From Helianthus annuus (Eukaryota > Streptophyta > Magnoliopsida > Asterales > Asteraceae), in assembly GCF_002127325.2 (NCBI RefSeq), contig NC_035438.2, positions 145,152,708 to 145,216,707 of the forward strand: a stretch of 64,000 bases of DNA, read 5' to 3'. The notes under the pieces are model-generated. The model was not told the DNA's origin, did not search any database, and worked only from the letters and a program-made list of their open reading frames with translations. Positions 33,130 through 44,427 of this stretch are shown here, in pieces. The position numbers and the translations under genes are program-made. How positions within the stretch are numbered: the stretch's first letter is position 1; each line of letters starts with the position of its first letter.

Positions 33130-36100
33130 ATGAGTTGCACAAGTCCTTGGGATTGGAGTACGGATCCACAACCAGATCTGAAACAGATGTCGATGGCTGA
33201 ATATATGACGAGTGCCATTCCTAAACAACAACAATCAATAAGTTCATGCCAATGGGCTTTGGTATCCAATCAAAGTCAAAGTCTTCAGAATCTTCTGATT
33301 AGTGAGAGTGAAACAGGCAGTAACAATCGTCCACCAAAGCTGAATCACATGAACGATTTTCCGTCATGGAAAGGCCGCTTTCACACATATGTTCAAGGAC
33401 AAAGCACCGACCTTTGGATGTGTTTTGTCAATGCATTCAATGAAAGTCTTGAAAGTAGAGCATCCACTTCAGAAGGTTACGCCAACATGCTTGAAAATGA
33501 CAAGAAGGCTTATGAATTGGAGAAAAAGGCATATGCCATACTTACTCAAGCACTCAACAAAGACATCTACCATCAGTTTTCATATTGCAAGACCACGAAA
33601 GCATTGTGGGATGCCTTAGTTGCTAGAGGAGAAGGCAATGCAGCTGCTCGAAAGTCTAGGCATGATTTGTTGAAGAAAGAATTTGAATCTTTCCAGTTTT
33701 TGGAAAACGAGACTCTGAATGATATGACCACACGTTTCTATCATTTGATTAGTGAAATGTGTGCTTATGGGGTGGCAGCTACTCAACAAGATATGGTGAA
33801 TAGGTTTGCTGACGCCCTACCCCCAAAATGGAGTTCGTTTATTGAGTTGTTGAAGCATACTAAAGCTCTAGATGAGATTAACATCTATGAGTTCATTCAG
33901 AAGCTGGAACATAAAAATGATGAAGAAATTAGGAAAGCAAGGCGTGCTCCAGCTCCTCAGAATACAGAAATGTATTTGCCTGGTTTTGGTCCTTCAGCTA
34001 GTTCTAGTTCTGTTCAGCAACCGAAGCTTCAAACTGCTTTTGTGTCCAATACGAGTTCCTTTCCATTTCCACAATCAACAGCTGCTCCACCACAACCTCA
34101 ATTCGATCTGAGGTCTTACATTCCTGTTCCAACACAGCCACAACCACAACCTCAACAACAACAACAGCAAGCTCACTATACAAGCAATCCTCAACCTCAA
34201 TCCCAAAGTCATCACACGATCCGAGTCGACAACTCAAATCTTTCACACCTTAGCATTGAAGTTGCTAAAGAACATATGGAGATTATCAACACCATGGTCA
34301 GTGCATACTGTGGTTTGGTAGCTGGTCAGCTTGGAAACATCAACATGACCAATGAAGATTATGATCAGATCGACAAGGAAGAAATGGAGTTGATGGATAT
34401 TAAATGGGCTTTTGCTAGTGCGGTTAGAAGGGCAAAAGATTTCATGGCACGAACTGGAAGAACTTCGTTGGAAGGAAAGAAAAACACGAAGTATGGGTTT
34501 GATATTAATGCCGTCACGTGCTTTAATTGTGGGGAGAAAGGGCACTTTAAACGTGAGTGCACTCGACCAACAAAACACGGCAATCACAACCCTTTCAGAA
34601 ACCAGATGAATGTGAATGCCCAACAAGAAAACCGTGAACGGAGGATGGTGGCAGTGAATAATAATCAGGGACAGCCTGGAGCTACCAATCACAATCGGGC
34701 TTTGGCTGTTCAAGCTGATGAAGGATGTGACTGGTCAGTTCAGTTTGGTGAAGGTGATCAGGGAAGCGGAGCTGCATTGTATGCTAAGGTGATCGAGCAT
34801 ATTCATAAAGAAGAATCTTCTGGGAGCGATGACAGTTCTGGTTATTCTGGAAGCTCGGATGAAGAAGGCTCTGTTTCTGGGGATAATCACTCAGAGCCTG
34901 ATGTGAATGAAGAAGGAGATGATGATATACAGGAGCTACTGAATGAAGCTGATGAGCTTAAATGTCAGAAATCAATTCTGATCAGGAAGGCTGCTGCTAC
35001 ATCAACGGAAATGGAAAAGCTATTTTCTGAAGATGGAGCTTTTTCTTTTCAAACTGCCTTTATGGCAAATGGTTCAGCCTCTACTAGTCAGGTAACTTCT
35101 GAACCTTCTGCTCCTAGTATGTGTAAATCATGTGCAGAAATGAAGCTTGAATCAGAAAAGCTTCATGGTCATAATCAGAATTTGGTTATTGAATTGTCAA
35201 AATGCCAAGAGGCAAACATGGCTTTAACCCGGAATGAAAAAGAATTTAAATCTGTAATAGAAACATTAAAGAAAAATGTGTCCGAGGTTAACAAAGTAGT
35301 TTACCACAAACAAGTAAGTATAAACGAATACATTAATCTTGTGGAAGAAACTAAGAAGCAGTTAGCCATTGCCCAATGCAAGCATGATGCGATCAAACAG
35401 AAATTGGATAGTTATTCTAACTCCCGATTTGTGCTTGATCACATCATAGACGTTCAACAACTGAAAGGTAACGTGAAAGGTGTAGGGTATAAGGCGTGTC
35501 CACCCCCTTTGATGGACAACTATACCAAGATGCCCGATGAAGAGGAAATGCCTCGGTATGAACCCAGTGTGCCTTTGAACTTTGAGGAATTTTCTACTGG
35601 CCTAGGGTTCAAACCGGACAGTTCTTCAAACACAGCCCCTAAGGAACAAGAAACTTCACCATCCATGAAACAAAGTCCTCCAATTATCGAGGACTATGAG
35701 ACATCGGATGATGAATCAGAAGTGGCTGTAAGTGATCAGGATAAATCACTTAGCAAGATGAAAGGAGTAGATATTCCACGAGAGAATCACATCCTTTGTG
35801 ATCCTGATACTCCTGAGGCTTCATCTGTTGAGAAGCAAGTGATTGATCCTGTCAAGGTTGAGAAGACAAGTGTGTCTACTGTTAAAAGCAGTAATGTGTT
35901 GTACACTTTGGTTGGAGATAATAAAATCTACTCAGATCATGTTTTTCCAATTAAAAATGTAAATAAATCTTTGATTGACAAAGTCTTTGAAGACAATACA
36001 AACAAATTTTTGGGAAAAACACTGCCGGGAATTGTGGTAACACAATGTGATCCAATTCCTAAGGCTGAGATTAGGAAACAGTTTGGCAATCAAAAATCTC

Positions 36101-36840
36101 CAACCACTCAACAACCGACTGCTTCTAAAGGTAAACAACCAATCAATCGAGCTCAAAAGCCTGACACAACAAGAGCTCGAGTTCAAAAGAAAGAAAAGGA
36201 TGTAAAGTTTGTGTCATCCAAGGGTACTGATAAGATTGAAACTTTTGAAAACAAATCTAATACAGATTTTGTAAAACAAGTCACAATCTTAAAACGAAAC
36301 AGTGATAACAATTACACTCAACACACAAACGGGTGTGATGAAAAGGCTAGTACCTCTGGGTCCACGACCTCGACATCTTGTGGTCAGTCAAGATCTCCTA
36401 AGCTTGTTGAAAGGAGAAAATGTTTTAAGTGTGGAACAATTGGGCACATCATCAGAAATTGCCCAAATGCTCCAAAGAAGCAATTTGTTGAGAAAACTCC
36501 ACCTGAAACAGTTCACCCTCAACGTCGGTCAGTTTCACCTAAACAAGACAAACGAACTGTAAAAGAACAAGAAACTAAACAACGACGTAAGAACATAAAA
36601 ACTGTTGAAAAAGCTTTAAAATCTGAAGTTAAAACAGTACAAAAGGAACCAAGAGTGTCACAACCTGTAAAACCAGAGTCTTCAAAAACTGGTGGGCACA
36701 GACAAACTTGGTTACCTAAATCGGGTGACAATTCAGGGGGAGCAGTTGTTCTTGAAAACCATCAAGAGATAGAGCTTACGTATCGTGATGCCAAGGGACG
36801 ACCCAAGACCACTAAGGCTTGGGTCCCCATTCTCAACTGA
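33130..36840 (+). CDS. Copia-2 gag, long Sirevirus-type
   Basis: 1,236 residues from the first ATG at 33130 (the frame is open slightly upstream without ATG). The N-terminal capsid-like gag domain includes 'FPSWKGRFHTYV' and 'LWDALVARGEGN'. A Gln/Pro-rich linker (34130-34200) and 'DYDQIDKEEMELMDIKWA' precede the first CCHC knuckle, CFNCGEKGHFKREC (34521-34562). The acidic and coiled-coil middle (34900-35420) holds CKSC-type Cys pairs. The basic tail has a second knuckle CFKCGTIGHIIRNC (36420-36461). It forms virus-like particles and binds the RNA. It ends in TGA, with pol in another frame beginning about 20 nt on. Confidence 0.92.
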   Translation: MSCTSPWDWSTDPQPDLKQMSMAEYMTSAIPKQQQSISSCQWALVSNQSQSLQNLLISESETGSNNRPPKLNHMNDFPSWKGRFHTYVQGQSTDLWMCFVNAFNESLESRASTSEGYANMLENDKKAYELEKKAYAILTQALNKDIYHQFSYCKTTKALWDALVARGEGNAAARKSRHDLLKKEFESFQFLENETLNDMTTRFYHLISEMCAYGVAATQQDMVNRFADALPPKWSSFIELLKHTKALDEINIYEFIQKLEHKNDEEIRKARRAPAPQNTEMYLPGFGPSASSSSVQQPKLQTAFVSNTSSFPFPQSTAAPPQPQFDLRSYIPVPTQPQPQPQQQQQQAHYTSNPQPQSQSHHTIRVDNSNLSHLSIEVAKEHMEIINTMVSAYCGLVAGQLGNINMTNEDYDQIDKEEMELMDIKWAFASAVRRAKDFMARTGRTSLEGKKNTKYGFDINAVTCFNCGEKGHFKRECTRPTKHGNHNPFRNQMNVNAQQENRERRMVAVNNNQGQPGATNHNRALAVQADEGCDWSVQFGEGDQGSGAALYAKVIEHIHKEESSGSDDSSGYSGSSDEEGSVSGDNHSEPDVNEEGDDDIQELLNEADELKCQKSILIRKAAATSTEMEKLFSEDGAFSFQTAFMANGSASTSQVTSEPSAPSMCKSCAEMKLESEKLHGHNQNLVIELSKCQEANMALTRNEKEFKSVIETLKKNVSEVNKVVYHKQVSINEYINLVEETKKQLAIAQCKHDAIKQKLDSYSNSRFVLDHIIDVQQLKGNVKGVGYKACPPPLMDNYTKMPDEEEMPRYEPSVPLNFEEFSTGLGFKPDSSSNTAPKEQETSPSMKQSPPIIEDYETSDDESEVAVSDQDKSLSKMKGVDIPRENHILCDPDTPEASSVEKQVIDPVKVEKTSVSTVKSSNVLYTLVGDNKIYSDHVFPIKNVNKSLIDKVFEDNTNKFLGKTLPGIVVTQCDPIPKAEIRKQFGNQKSPTTQQPTASKGKQPINRAQKPDTTRARVQKKEKDVKFVSSKGTDKIETFENKSNTDFVKQVTILKRNSDNNYTQHTNGCDEKASTSGSTTSTSCGQSRSPKLVERRKCFKCGTIGHIIRNCPNAPKKQFVEKTPPETVHPQRRSVSPKQDKRTVKEQETKQRRKNIKTVEKALKSEVKTVQKEPRVSQPVKPESSKTGGHRQTWLPKSGDNSGGAVVLENHQEIELTYRDAKGRPKTTKAWVPILN

Positions 36841-36856
36841 TGTGTTTAATTGACAT

Positions 36857-39800
36857 GTGCAGGATGTTCTAGGAGGAACTATTAATAGTCATTGGATTGT
36901 TGATAGTGGAGCATCCAGGCACATGACTGGCGACTTACGGCTCCTGTATGACGTGAGAAATATAAGAGGAGGGTATGTTGCCTTTGCGGGTGATAAAGGC
37001 GGGTACATCACTGGAGAAGGGAGTATCTCCAATGGTATCGTGTGCTTTGACAAGATCAATTATGTGAAGCAAATTGATCACAATCTTCTCAGTGTGTCGC
37101 AAATCTGCGATAAAAAGTTCTCAGTGATTTTTGATGATGCTGGCTGCTATGTGCTGAAACCTGGATTCAAAATTCCACAAGAATGGATTCTCTTATCGGC
37201 TCCGAGAGTTAATGATCTTTATATTCTCGACATGAGCCAGGCGATTACAACATCTGCACAAGTTACTTGTTTTGTCTCAAAAGCCACAGAAAAGGAGTCT
37301 ATATCTTGGCACAGAAGAATGGGACACATTCACTTGAGGAAGATGAACCATTTGGTGAAAAATAATCTTGTGAATGGTGTGCCTGTAAGAAGTTTTCATC
37401 TGCAAGATATCTGTGTCTCGTGTCAAAAGGGGAAGCAAACAAAGAAGTCTCATCCCTTGAAGAAAATCAACACTGTCAGCATGCCTCTCGAACGTCTTCA
37501 TATGGACCTTTTTGGACCTATGAAGCACAAGACAACGTTTGGTGATGCTTAGTTTAGTAGTTACTGATGACTACTCTAGATTTTCTTGGGTATCTTTTAT
37601 GGCACACAAAAGTGAAACTCCTGGCATCCTCAAGGATCTTCTTACAATGTTAGAAAATCTCTATACGTTGAAAGTGAAAAGGATCCGAAGCGACAATGGA
37701 ACAGAATTCAAGAATCAAGTTATGGATGAGTTTTGTACTTCTAAAGGCATTCTTCATGAGTACAGTTCTCGTTATACTCCACAACAAAATGGTGTCGCTG
37801 AGAGGAAGAATCGAACTATTATTGAAACTGCAAGAACAATGTTAGTAGAGTCGGAACTCCCTATTCAATTCTGGGGAGAGGCTGTATCGGCTGCTTGCTA
37901 CACGTTGAACAGAGTTCTTACAGTTAAGAGACATGGCAAGACTTGCTTCGAACTCCTTCAGAGAAGGAAACCGGATCTTTCTTACCTTGAACCGTTTGGT
38001 GCTCCTTGTACTATGATTGAGCCGGATGGAAAGTTTGGTGCAAAAGCTATCGAGGGTTTCTTCCTTGGATATGCTACTCCGAATTTTCGTGTTTGGAATC
38101 TAGCTACTAAAAAGATTGAGCTATGGAGCGAAGTTAGGGTTCAAAGGTACACGAGTCCTGTTAGGGCTCCGGGTGATCCGTGGATGTTCGATTATGATGG
38201 GCTATTTGACTCCTTCAATCTGCCAACCTTTGACGAAGAATCAGCAGCGGCTCGAATGTTGTTGGAAAGTGACAACGCTGCTGTCTCGCCTTTGGTTAGA
38301 CCAATTGTTGTTGATCCTCAAGCTTCTACGTCTGTCAACAATATGGTTCAAAATGAGGTTTATGAAGATGCTGCTGATTATAATGACTCTTCTGAAGATG
38401 ATGAATATCATGATGCAGCCGAAGGATCTTCAGCTCCAGCTGCTCCTGTTCAAGGTGCTTCTGTAGATACACCTCATACGCAGAATATAGATACTGCTGA
38501 AGGGAATGCATCCACTTCTACTCATATTCCAGGTGTAGAGTTGGTTGTTGATCTAAATCTGAATAATTTGGGTATCAATGCTCGTGTGCCGGATAATCCT
38601 GAAATGAGGATTCACGATACCCATCCCCAGCAGAATATCATAGGAGATGTCCATCGCGGTGTGCAGACGCGTAATCAGCTGAGAAACAACCGGAATGCTG
38701 GGTTGTATTCAGCTATAAGAGAATCTGGTCAACAGAATGACTGGTCCTTCGCGTGTTACGTGTCACAAGAAGAACCAAAGTCGTGGAAAGACGCTTTGAA
38801 AGATAGTGCCTGGGTGGAAGCCATGCAAGAAGAATTACAGCAATTTCACAAGCTTGGTGTTTGGAAGCTTGTTGAAAAGCCTGAGAACTACAAGAAGATT
38901 GGCACTCGATTGGTCTTCAAATGCAAGAAAGACGACCGTGGAGTGGTTATTCGGAACAAAGCTCGTTTAGTCGTTCAAGGTTTTCGTCAGATAGAAGGGA
39001 TCGACTACAACGAAGTCTATGCACCAGTTGCACGTCTGGAAGCTATTCGGATCTTTCTGGCTTATGCCTCATTCAAAGGATTCAAAGTTTACCAGATGGA
39101 CGTCAAAAGTGCATTTTTACATGGTGTGGTTGAAGAAGAGGTATATGTCGAACAGCCTCCAGGTTTTGAAGATCCTGTTCATCCTGATAGGGTTTGGTTG
39201 CTCAACAAAGCTCTGTATGGTCTTCATCAAGCGCCACGAGCTTGGTATGCAACCTTATCTACATATCTGCTGGAGAACGGTTTTCGAAGAGGTCTTATCG
39301 ATTGTACTCTCTTCATCAAAGAACAAGATGGAGATCTTCTTCTGGTTCAGGTATATGTTGATGATATTATATTTGGTTCTACTAATGATGTTTTGTGTAG
39401 GAATTTCGAGCGCATCATGCAGGATAAGTTCGAGATGAGCGCTATGGGGGAAATGAATTTCTTTTTGGGCCTACAAGTGCAACAAACGGAGTCTGGGATA
39501 TTCATACATCAGTCTAAATATGTTGGAGACATCTTGAGCCGGTTCCAGATGTCCGATGCAACGCCCATTGGTACCCCACTGCCAACAAATCACGGAATTA
39601 CTCCTGACTTGAAGGGTGAACCTGTTAGCCCTTCATACTATCGCGCGATGATCGGATCCCTTATGTACCTCACAGCATCAAGGCCAGATATAATGTACCC
39701 AACGTGCCTACTTGCCAGATATCAAGTTAATCCGAAGGCCTCACATCTTGCAGCTGTCAAAAGGATTTTTCGTTATTTGAAGGCTTACCCCGACACCGGT

Positions 39801-40301
39801 CTGTGGTATCCTAGGGATAATAACTTTGACTTGGTCGCATTCAGTGATTCTGATTTTGGCGGATGTAAAATCGACGGCAAATCCACAACGGCTGGATGTC
39901 AGTTTTTAGGAAATCGCCTAGTCACATGGCAGTGCAAGAAGCAGACGTGTGTAGCTACATCAACATGCGAAGCTGAATACATTGCTGCCTCAAGTTGTTG
40001 CTCACAAGTTCTTTGGATCCAGCAACAATTGCGGGACTACGGTTTTGAATTCCTAACTACTCCTATATACGTTGATAATTCTGCTGCTTTAGATATCACT
40101 AGAAATCCTGTGCAGCATTCAAAGACCAAACACATCGAAATCAAATATCACTTCATACGTGATTGCTTTGAGAAAAGGCTAATCGATGTTGTTAAGGTCC
40201 ACACCGATGACCAACGTGCCGACTTATTTACCAAAGCTTTTGACAAATCTAGATTTGACTTTTTATTATTGGTAAACGGCATTAAGGTCAAGCAAGAGTA
40301 A
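36857..40301 (+). pseudogene. Copia-2 pol: protease, integrase, RT, RNase H (one small lesion)
   Basis: No ATG at the start: the frame opens after TGACATGTGCAG, so it must be fused to gag by recoding or splicing. Protease D-S-G-A at about 36902. Gag-pre-integrase HH...CC ('HRRMGHIHL', 'CVSCQKGKQ'). Integrase D (LHMDLFGP), D (RSDNGTEF) and E (NGVAERKNR) are present. RT block '[12 protein letters not shown]' and YVDD at 39354-39365; RNase H 'AFSDSDFGG' and 'TSTCEAEY'. A stop appears at 37550-37552 because a few bases are lost or gained near 37545; the downstream frame then runs clean to 40301. All catalytic residues I can place are intact. Confidence 0.93.
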
Positions 40302-42189
40302 ACCAACATCGGAAAATCATTTTTGTAAATATCTTTGTGTGTTTTTAAATTTATCTTAGTTTGTTGATTTTAGGGGGAGTAAATCCAAAAATCGGAAAAT
40401 ACAAAAACATCGAAAAATTTCAAAAACACAAAAACAATAGAAAAACAAAAATGAGTTTCCTGGAGAGCAAAAGAGAAAATGATAGTACGTCAGTGGTCTA
40501 TCCTAACCTCTTTAAACCTTAAATGAAAAACGATAAGCAGCTCTATATAAGATGTATCGGTAGGCTCACAATCATTTTAAAGTGTGCAGGGTGATATAAA
40601 TCTTAATCGACTGAAGACCAGGTGGGAACCATTCATTGGCATATGGTCTTAGTACCGAAATTTCGTTTGATAGATTGCCGAGGTTCTGAGATATTCGGTC
40701 TTTATGCTGCTTATCATCTGGGTATCATGGTTGTACCTTTTACCGAAAAATAACGGGGACGCAAGTCTAGATCTTCCATGATACTATACATACGTGTACA
40801 TATTGCATACTGCATTCGACCTCAATAAGTGATAAACAATCACATGTCCAAATCAAATAAGTGATAAAATATCACATTTATCCGGGTGTCAAGTTCGTCT
40901 CTCTGCTGTACGGAAGTACTGACCTGTTCACGGACTTGCACCTGTGCCCTCATGCATACGAAAATCAAGTTCCTCATCAATAAGTGATTATATCACAAAG
41001 GACTTGTTTTCAAATCAAAATAAGTGAGTATCTCACAGCTTATACGGTCAAACAGATGATAATCGGTATACTCACCGGTAAGATGAACTCTCGTGCATAC
41101 CTTGATACGGGAATGTGTCGTGATGTGGATGAACACCGGTCGGTAAGTATAAATCATACCTTAACGTATCCCCTCGCCATGATTACATCTGATAAGTTGA
41201 GCTTAAGTGGATAACAATACCGATAATTGTTATAGGATGCTTATCTTAATGTTAACTAACTGAACAACAAGAGTGTTTTGGCATGACCGTACACTGATAT
41301 GATTCTCTTACCCTCGAAACTCGCAAAAAGAATGTCTGTATATAGTTATTTACTGCTTAACTTTTATTGTTTTTCTTTTAAACAGTTTCGTCGTTTGGTG
41401 CATATCAGCACGACATTAGCGGTGATGTCGTTTGATAACACTCAAAGGATTTTAAATTGTTGTCTTTTACTTTCAAAAATACCAAAAAGATTTTAGGTGT
41501 GTTTTAATATAAACTTTATAAAAGCCAAAAAGATTTTATTTCTGCTTTATTTTCGATCGTACGATGTTGGAGCTCGAGTCTTCGTTACCTGAAACCTGAA
41601 CGAAAACCAAACTGACTAAATCTTCATAAACGGTCGAAATTTGCATGGTTTTGAAAGTTAAAGGCTAAAATTGACAAATTTATTAAACTTTCAAACTGTC
41701 GGACGGTGTTTGATTGTGACATGGTCATTCGTGTGTCATCTGTTTATACTATATACCAAGCAGTTGTTCTCATTACGCGTTTAGATTTCTTGCATGTGCA
41801 GATTCTAAAGGCTAGGAGAACATGGTCGATGACAAGCTTTGGAATGAAGACACGACGAGAAGGCGCTCAAAAGATGAAGATGATCGAGTAGCCGCTGGCC
41901 ATCATCAACACCACAAGGATCTCACTTCATAAAGTTAAAGTATTTCACGAGCATAACTCAAGGGGGAGCTTATGTTAAGGGGGAGTTTGTCAACACACTT
42001 CCTACATGATACGGGTAGTTTGTTGATACACTCTCTGCTTTCAAGACGTGAAGACTTTGAAGATCCTCCGACATTGAAGACTTGAAAGGACATCAGAGTT
42101 TTGGTAACTCGAAGACCAAAGACCGTCGAAGTTCAAGACGAGTCTGCAACTATAGAAGATAAAGACAAAGCTACAGCCAAGGGGGAGTT
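40302..42189 (+). other. Copia-2 3' region with repeated purine tracts
   Basis: No credible env-like ORF. GGGGGAG tracts lie at about 40370, 41953, 41970 and 42181. Text with 'aataagtga...atcaca' short repeats at 40825-41035. Homologous blocks exist in the Copia-1 tail. Confidence 0.8.
42179..42187 (+). promoter_or_regulatory. Copia-2 polypurine tract
   Basis: AAGGGGGAG two bases before the 3' LTR. Confidence 0.9.
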
Positions 42190-42819
42190 TGTTGGTGCAC
42201 TTGTGTCTGTACTTTGTCTATGTTCGGTCTGTATGAAAACGATGTCCAAAGATAGTCTGTAAGTTGACCAAGTCAACTATCCTCCTAGTTTGACTTGGAC
42301 AACATGATGTTGTCTGGATCGAAGGATAGCCTCGAAGGATACAACTGATCCTTCGAGGTGCTCGAAAGATATGGTTCGACCATGGTTCGACCATTAGACC
42401 TCGAAGGATGATCCTTCGAGGTCCATGCTGATCATTCGAGCTTGTTGTCATCGAAAGATGATCCTTCGGACCATCTATCGATCCTTCGACCAAGACCTGC
42501 TGTGTATGGGTATAAATACCCATGCAGTGTGTTATGTTTCGGTAGACAGATAGATGCACACATAGAGAGCAAGAGAGCGTTCTGCTGAAAACACACACAC
42601 ACACTTGAGAGTTTACATCTTTGGTTTTGTAAACATTGTGCTTGTAACCGTAAACCTTCATACGTATTAATACAGTGGTGTTAATCGGTGAAATCTTGTG
42701 TGCTTGTTTCTCTACTTGCTTCATCCCGGTTTGCCTACTAGCTTGGATTCCGCACTCGCTAGTGGGTTAGTATAACAAGGTTTAGGTTGTTCTCGATCCT
42801 CCGAGAAAAGGGACCTACA
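42190..42819 (+). repeat. Copia-2 3' LTR
   Basis: 630 bp, two substitutions from the 5' LTR. TATAAATA at 42511-42518. Confidence 0.95.
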
Positions 42820-43091
42820 CTGTGATTCCGGTTACCATTTCCGACCTTCCATATTTGACCGATCAATCAATCATTGATTTCCAAATCACTCTTCTTTCCA
42901 TTTTAGCCGACACCAACCGAGCCTATATATACCCGGCATCCCCTCCACTTCGAAACCGCACCTCACACCTAAACACCACACCCTCGCCGGAGAAGAAGCT
43001 GTGACCGCCGGAAAACCGCTGCCTTGCCGGAGCAGACAACAAAGTCCGGTACAAGTCTGATCCCGTTTCCTTCTTTTTTTTTATTATTCAG

Positions 43092-43124
<33 letters not shown>

Positions 43125-43941
43125 GTTATTATTATTATTATTATTATTATAATTCAGATAAAATTAATATTAATATTTTTTTTAAAAACCGGTTTATTAT
43201 ATGCAGAATTTTTATTTTCAGATTTAATATATTGTTTAAAATCAGAATTTTTATTCTAAACAGAAATTATATTTTATTTTTAAATCAGAATTTTTAATTT
43301 ATATTATTTAAATCAGAATTTCTTTTATTTTAAATCTGAAATATCATTTATTAAATCAGGTTTATTTATAAATACCAGAAATTATATTATTTCAGAATTA
43401 TTATTTCAAATATTATTCAGGATTTATATTTTATTTTTAATCAGAAATTATAATATCAGAAATTACTGTTTATTTAAATCAGAAATTTTATTTTTATTAT
43501 TTAAAGCTGAATTATAATTCTTCAATTATTCAGAATTATTCTTTCATTTTCAAAAATCAGAATTATTATTTTATAATCAGAATTATCATTTTAAATATAT
43601 ATTAGAATTATTACTAAGTGCATATTATCTATACAATTAAAATTTTTAAGAAATAATATATTTGATACCATGTAAAAATCAGTATTTATTTTGCTTACTT
43701 ATTCATAAATAAATTGTCATTTACTTTTATTAAATACAAGATATATAATAAATAAGGCATATTGTTATTATTCCGTTTTAGAAATGATAATATAATTTTT
43801 GCCTTGTTAATTAAACAATCCCTAAATTCCCAATATTGATCAAATCCTCAAAATTAATAGGGTAATTCTCTTGTGCACGCTCTCTTTGGGAAAATCTTTG
43901 ATTCTTAATCTTATTCCAAGAAATACGCAACGCACACTAAG

Positions 43942-44427
43942 GTGAGTATACATGACCCATTTTCCATTTTCACACTTTTGGGTGCAATATGTATTCTATA
44001 TCAAACACGTTATTCACTTCAAACAATTTTATGCACACTCTATCCTTACTCTATGTGATACATTTTAATCATGTTAGACATGTTATGCTAATGTAAACAC
44101 CTAATGACTATGTGTTCATTAACTTCGTACAAGCCTCCCCTAACAATGGTAGCGCTATAGGTTGAGAAACGCCCCTCCTGTTCTATGAGCAGGTATTGTT
44201 AGGTTAAACTATGTCAACATACTCAAACTCGTTTGGGTACACTTTAATTGCATTAAACTTTGGTTTGGGCACATAGAGTAACATCGTTTCGAGTATATAC
44301 TGTTAACATGATATTGTATTTCACATTTGGATATGAGCAAACATTTTAAACACGTATTATGCTATGTATGAAAACTTGTATACTCGCCAACATGCTTTTG
44401 TTGACTTTATTTTAATACATATTGCAG
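43942..44427 (+). other. Putative intron in U5 of LARD-A 3' LTR
   Basis: CTAAG|GTGAGTATAC to ATATTGCAG|GTTGA, 486 nt; near-identical to 28835-29320. Confidence 0.4.

Larger units (their letters stand above)
31670..42819 (+). mobile_element. Copia-2, Sirevirus-like Ty1/copia element, near intact
   Basis: 630-bp LTRs at both ends differ at two sites; CTGTG is duplicated at 31665-31669 and 42820-42824. Order: LTR, tRNA-Met-type primer site (32302-32314), motif-rich leader, a very long gag, pol in the order protease, integrase, RT, RNase H (copia order), a 1.9-kb 3' region and purine tract. The long gag with two CCHC knuckles, several GGGGGAG tracts and repeated palindromes fit Sireviruses. One small lesion in pol near 37545 is the only damage I see. 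Confidence 0.95.

Noticed and set aside
40302..42189. Env-like gene expected by analogy with some Sireviruses
   Set aside because: The longest frames are short (under 80 codons), with no signal peptide or membrane segments; called non-coding.
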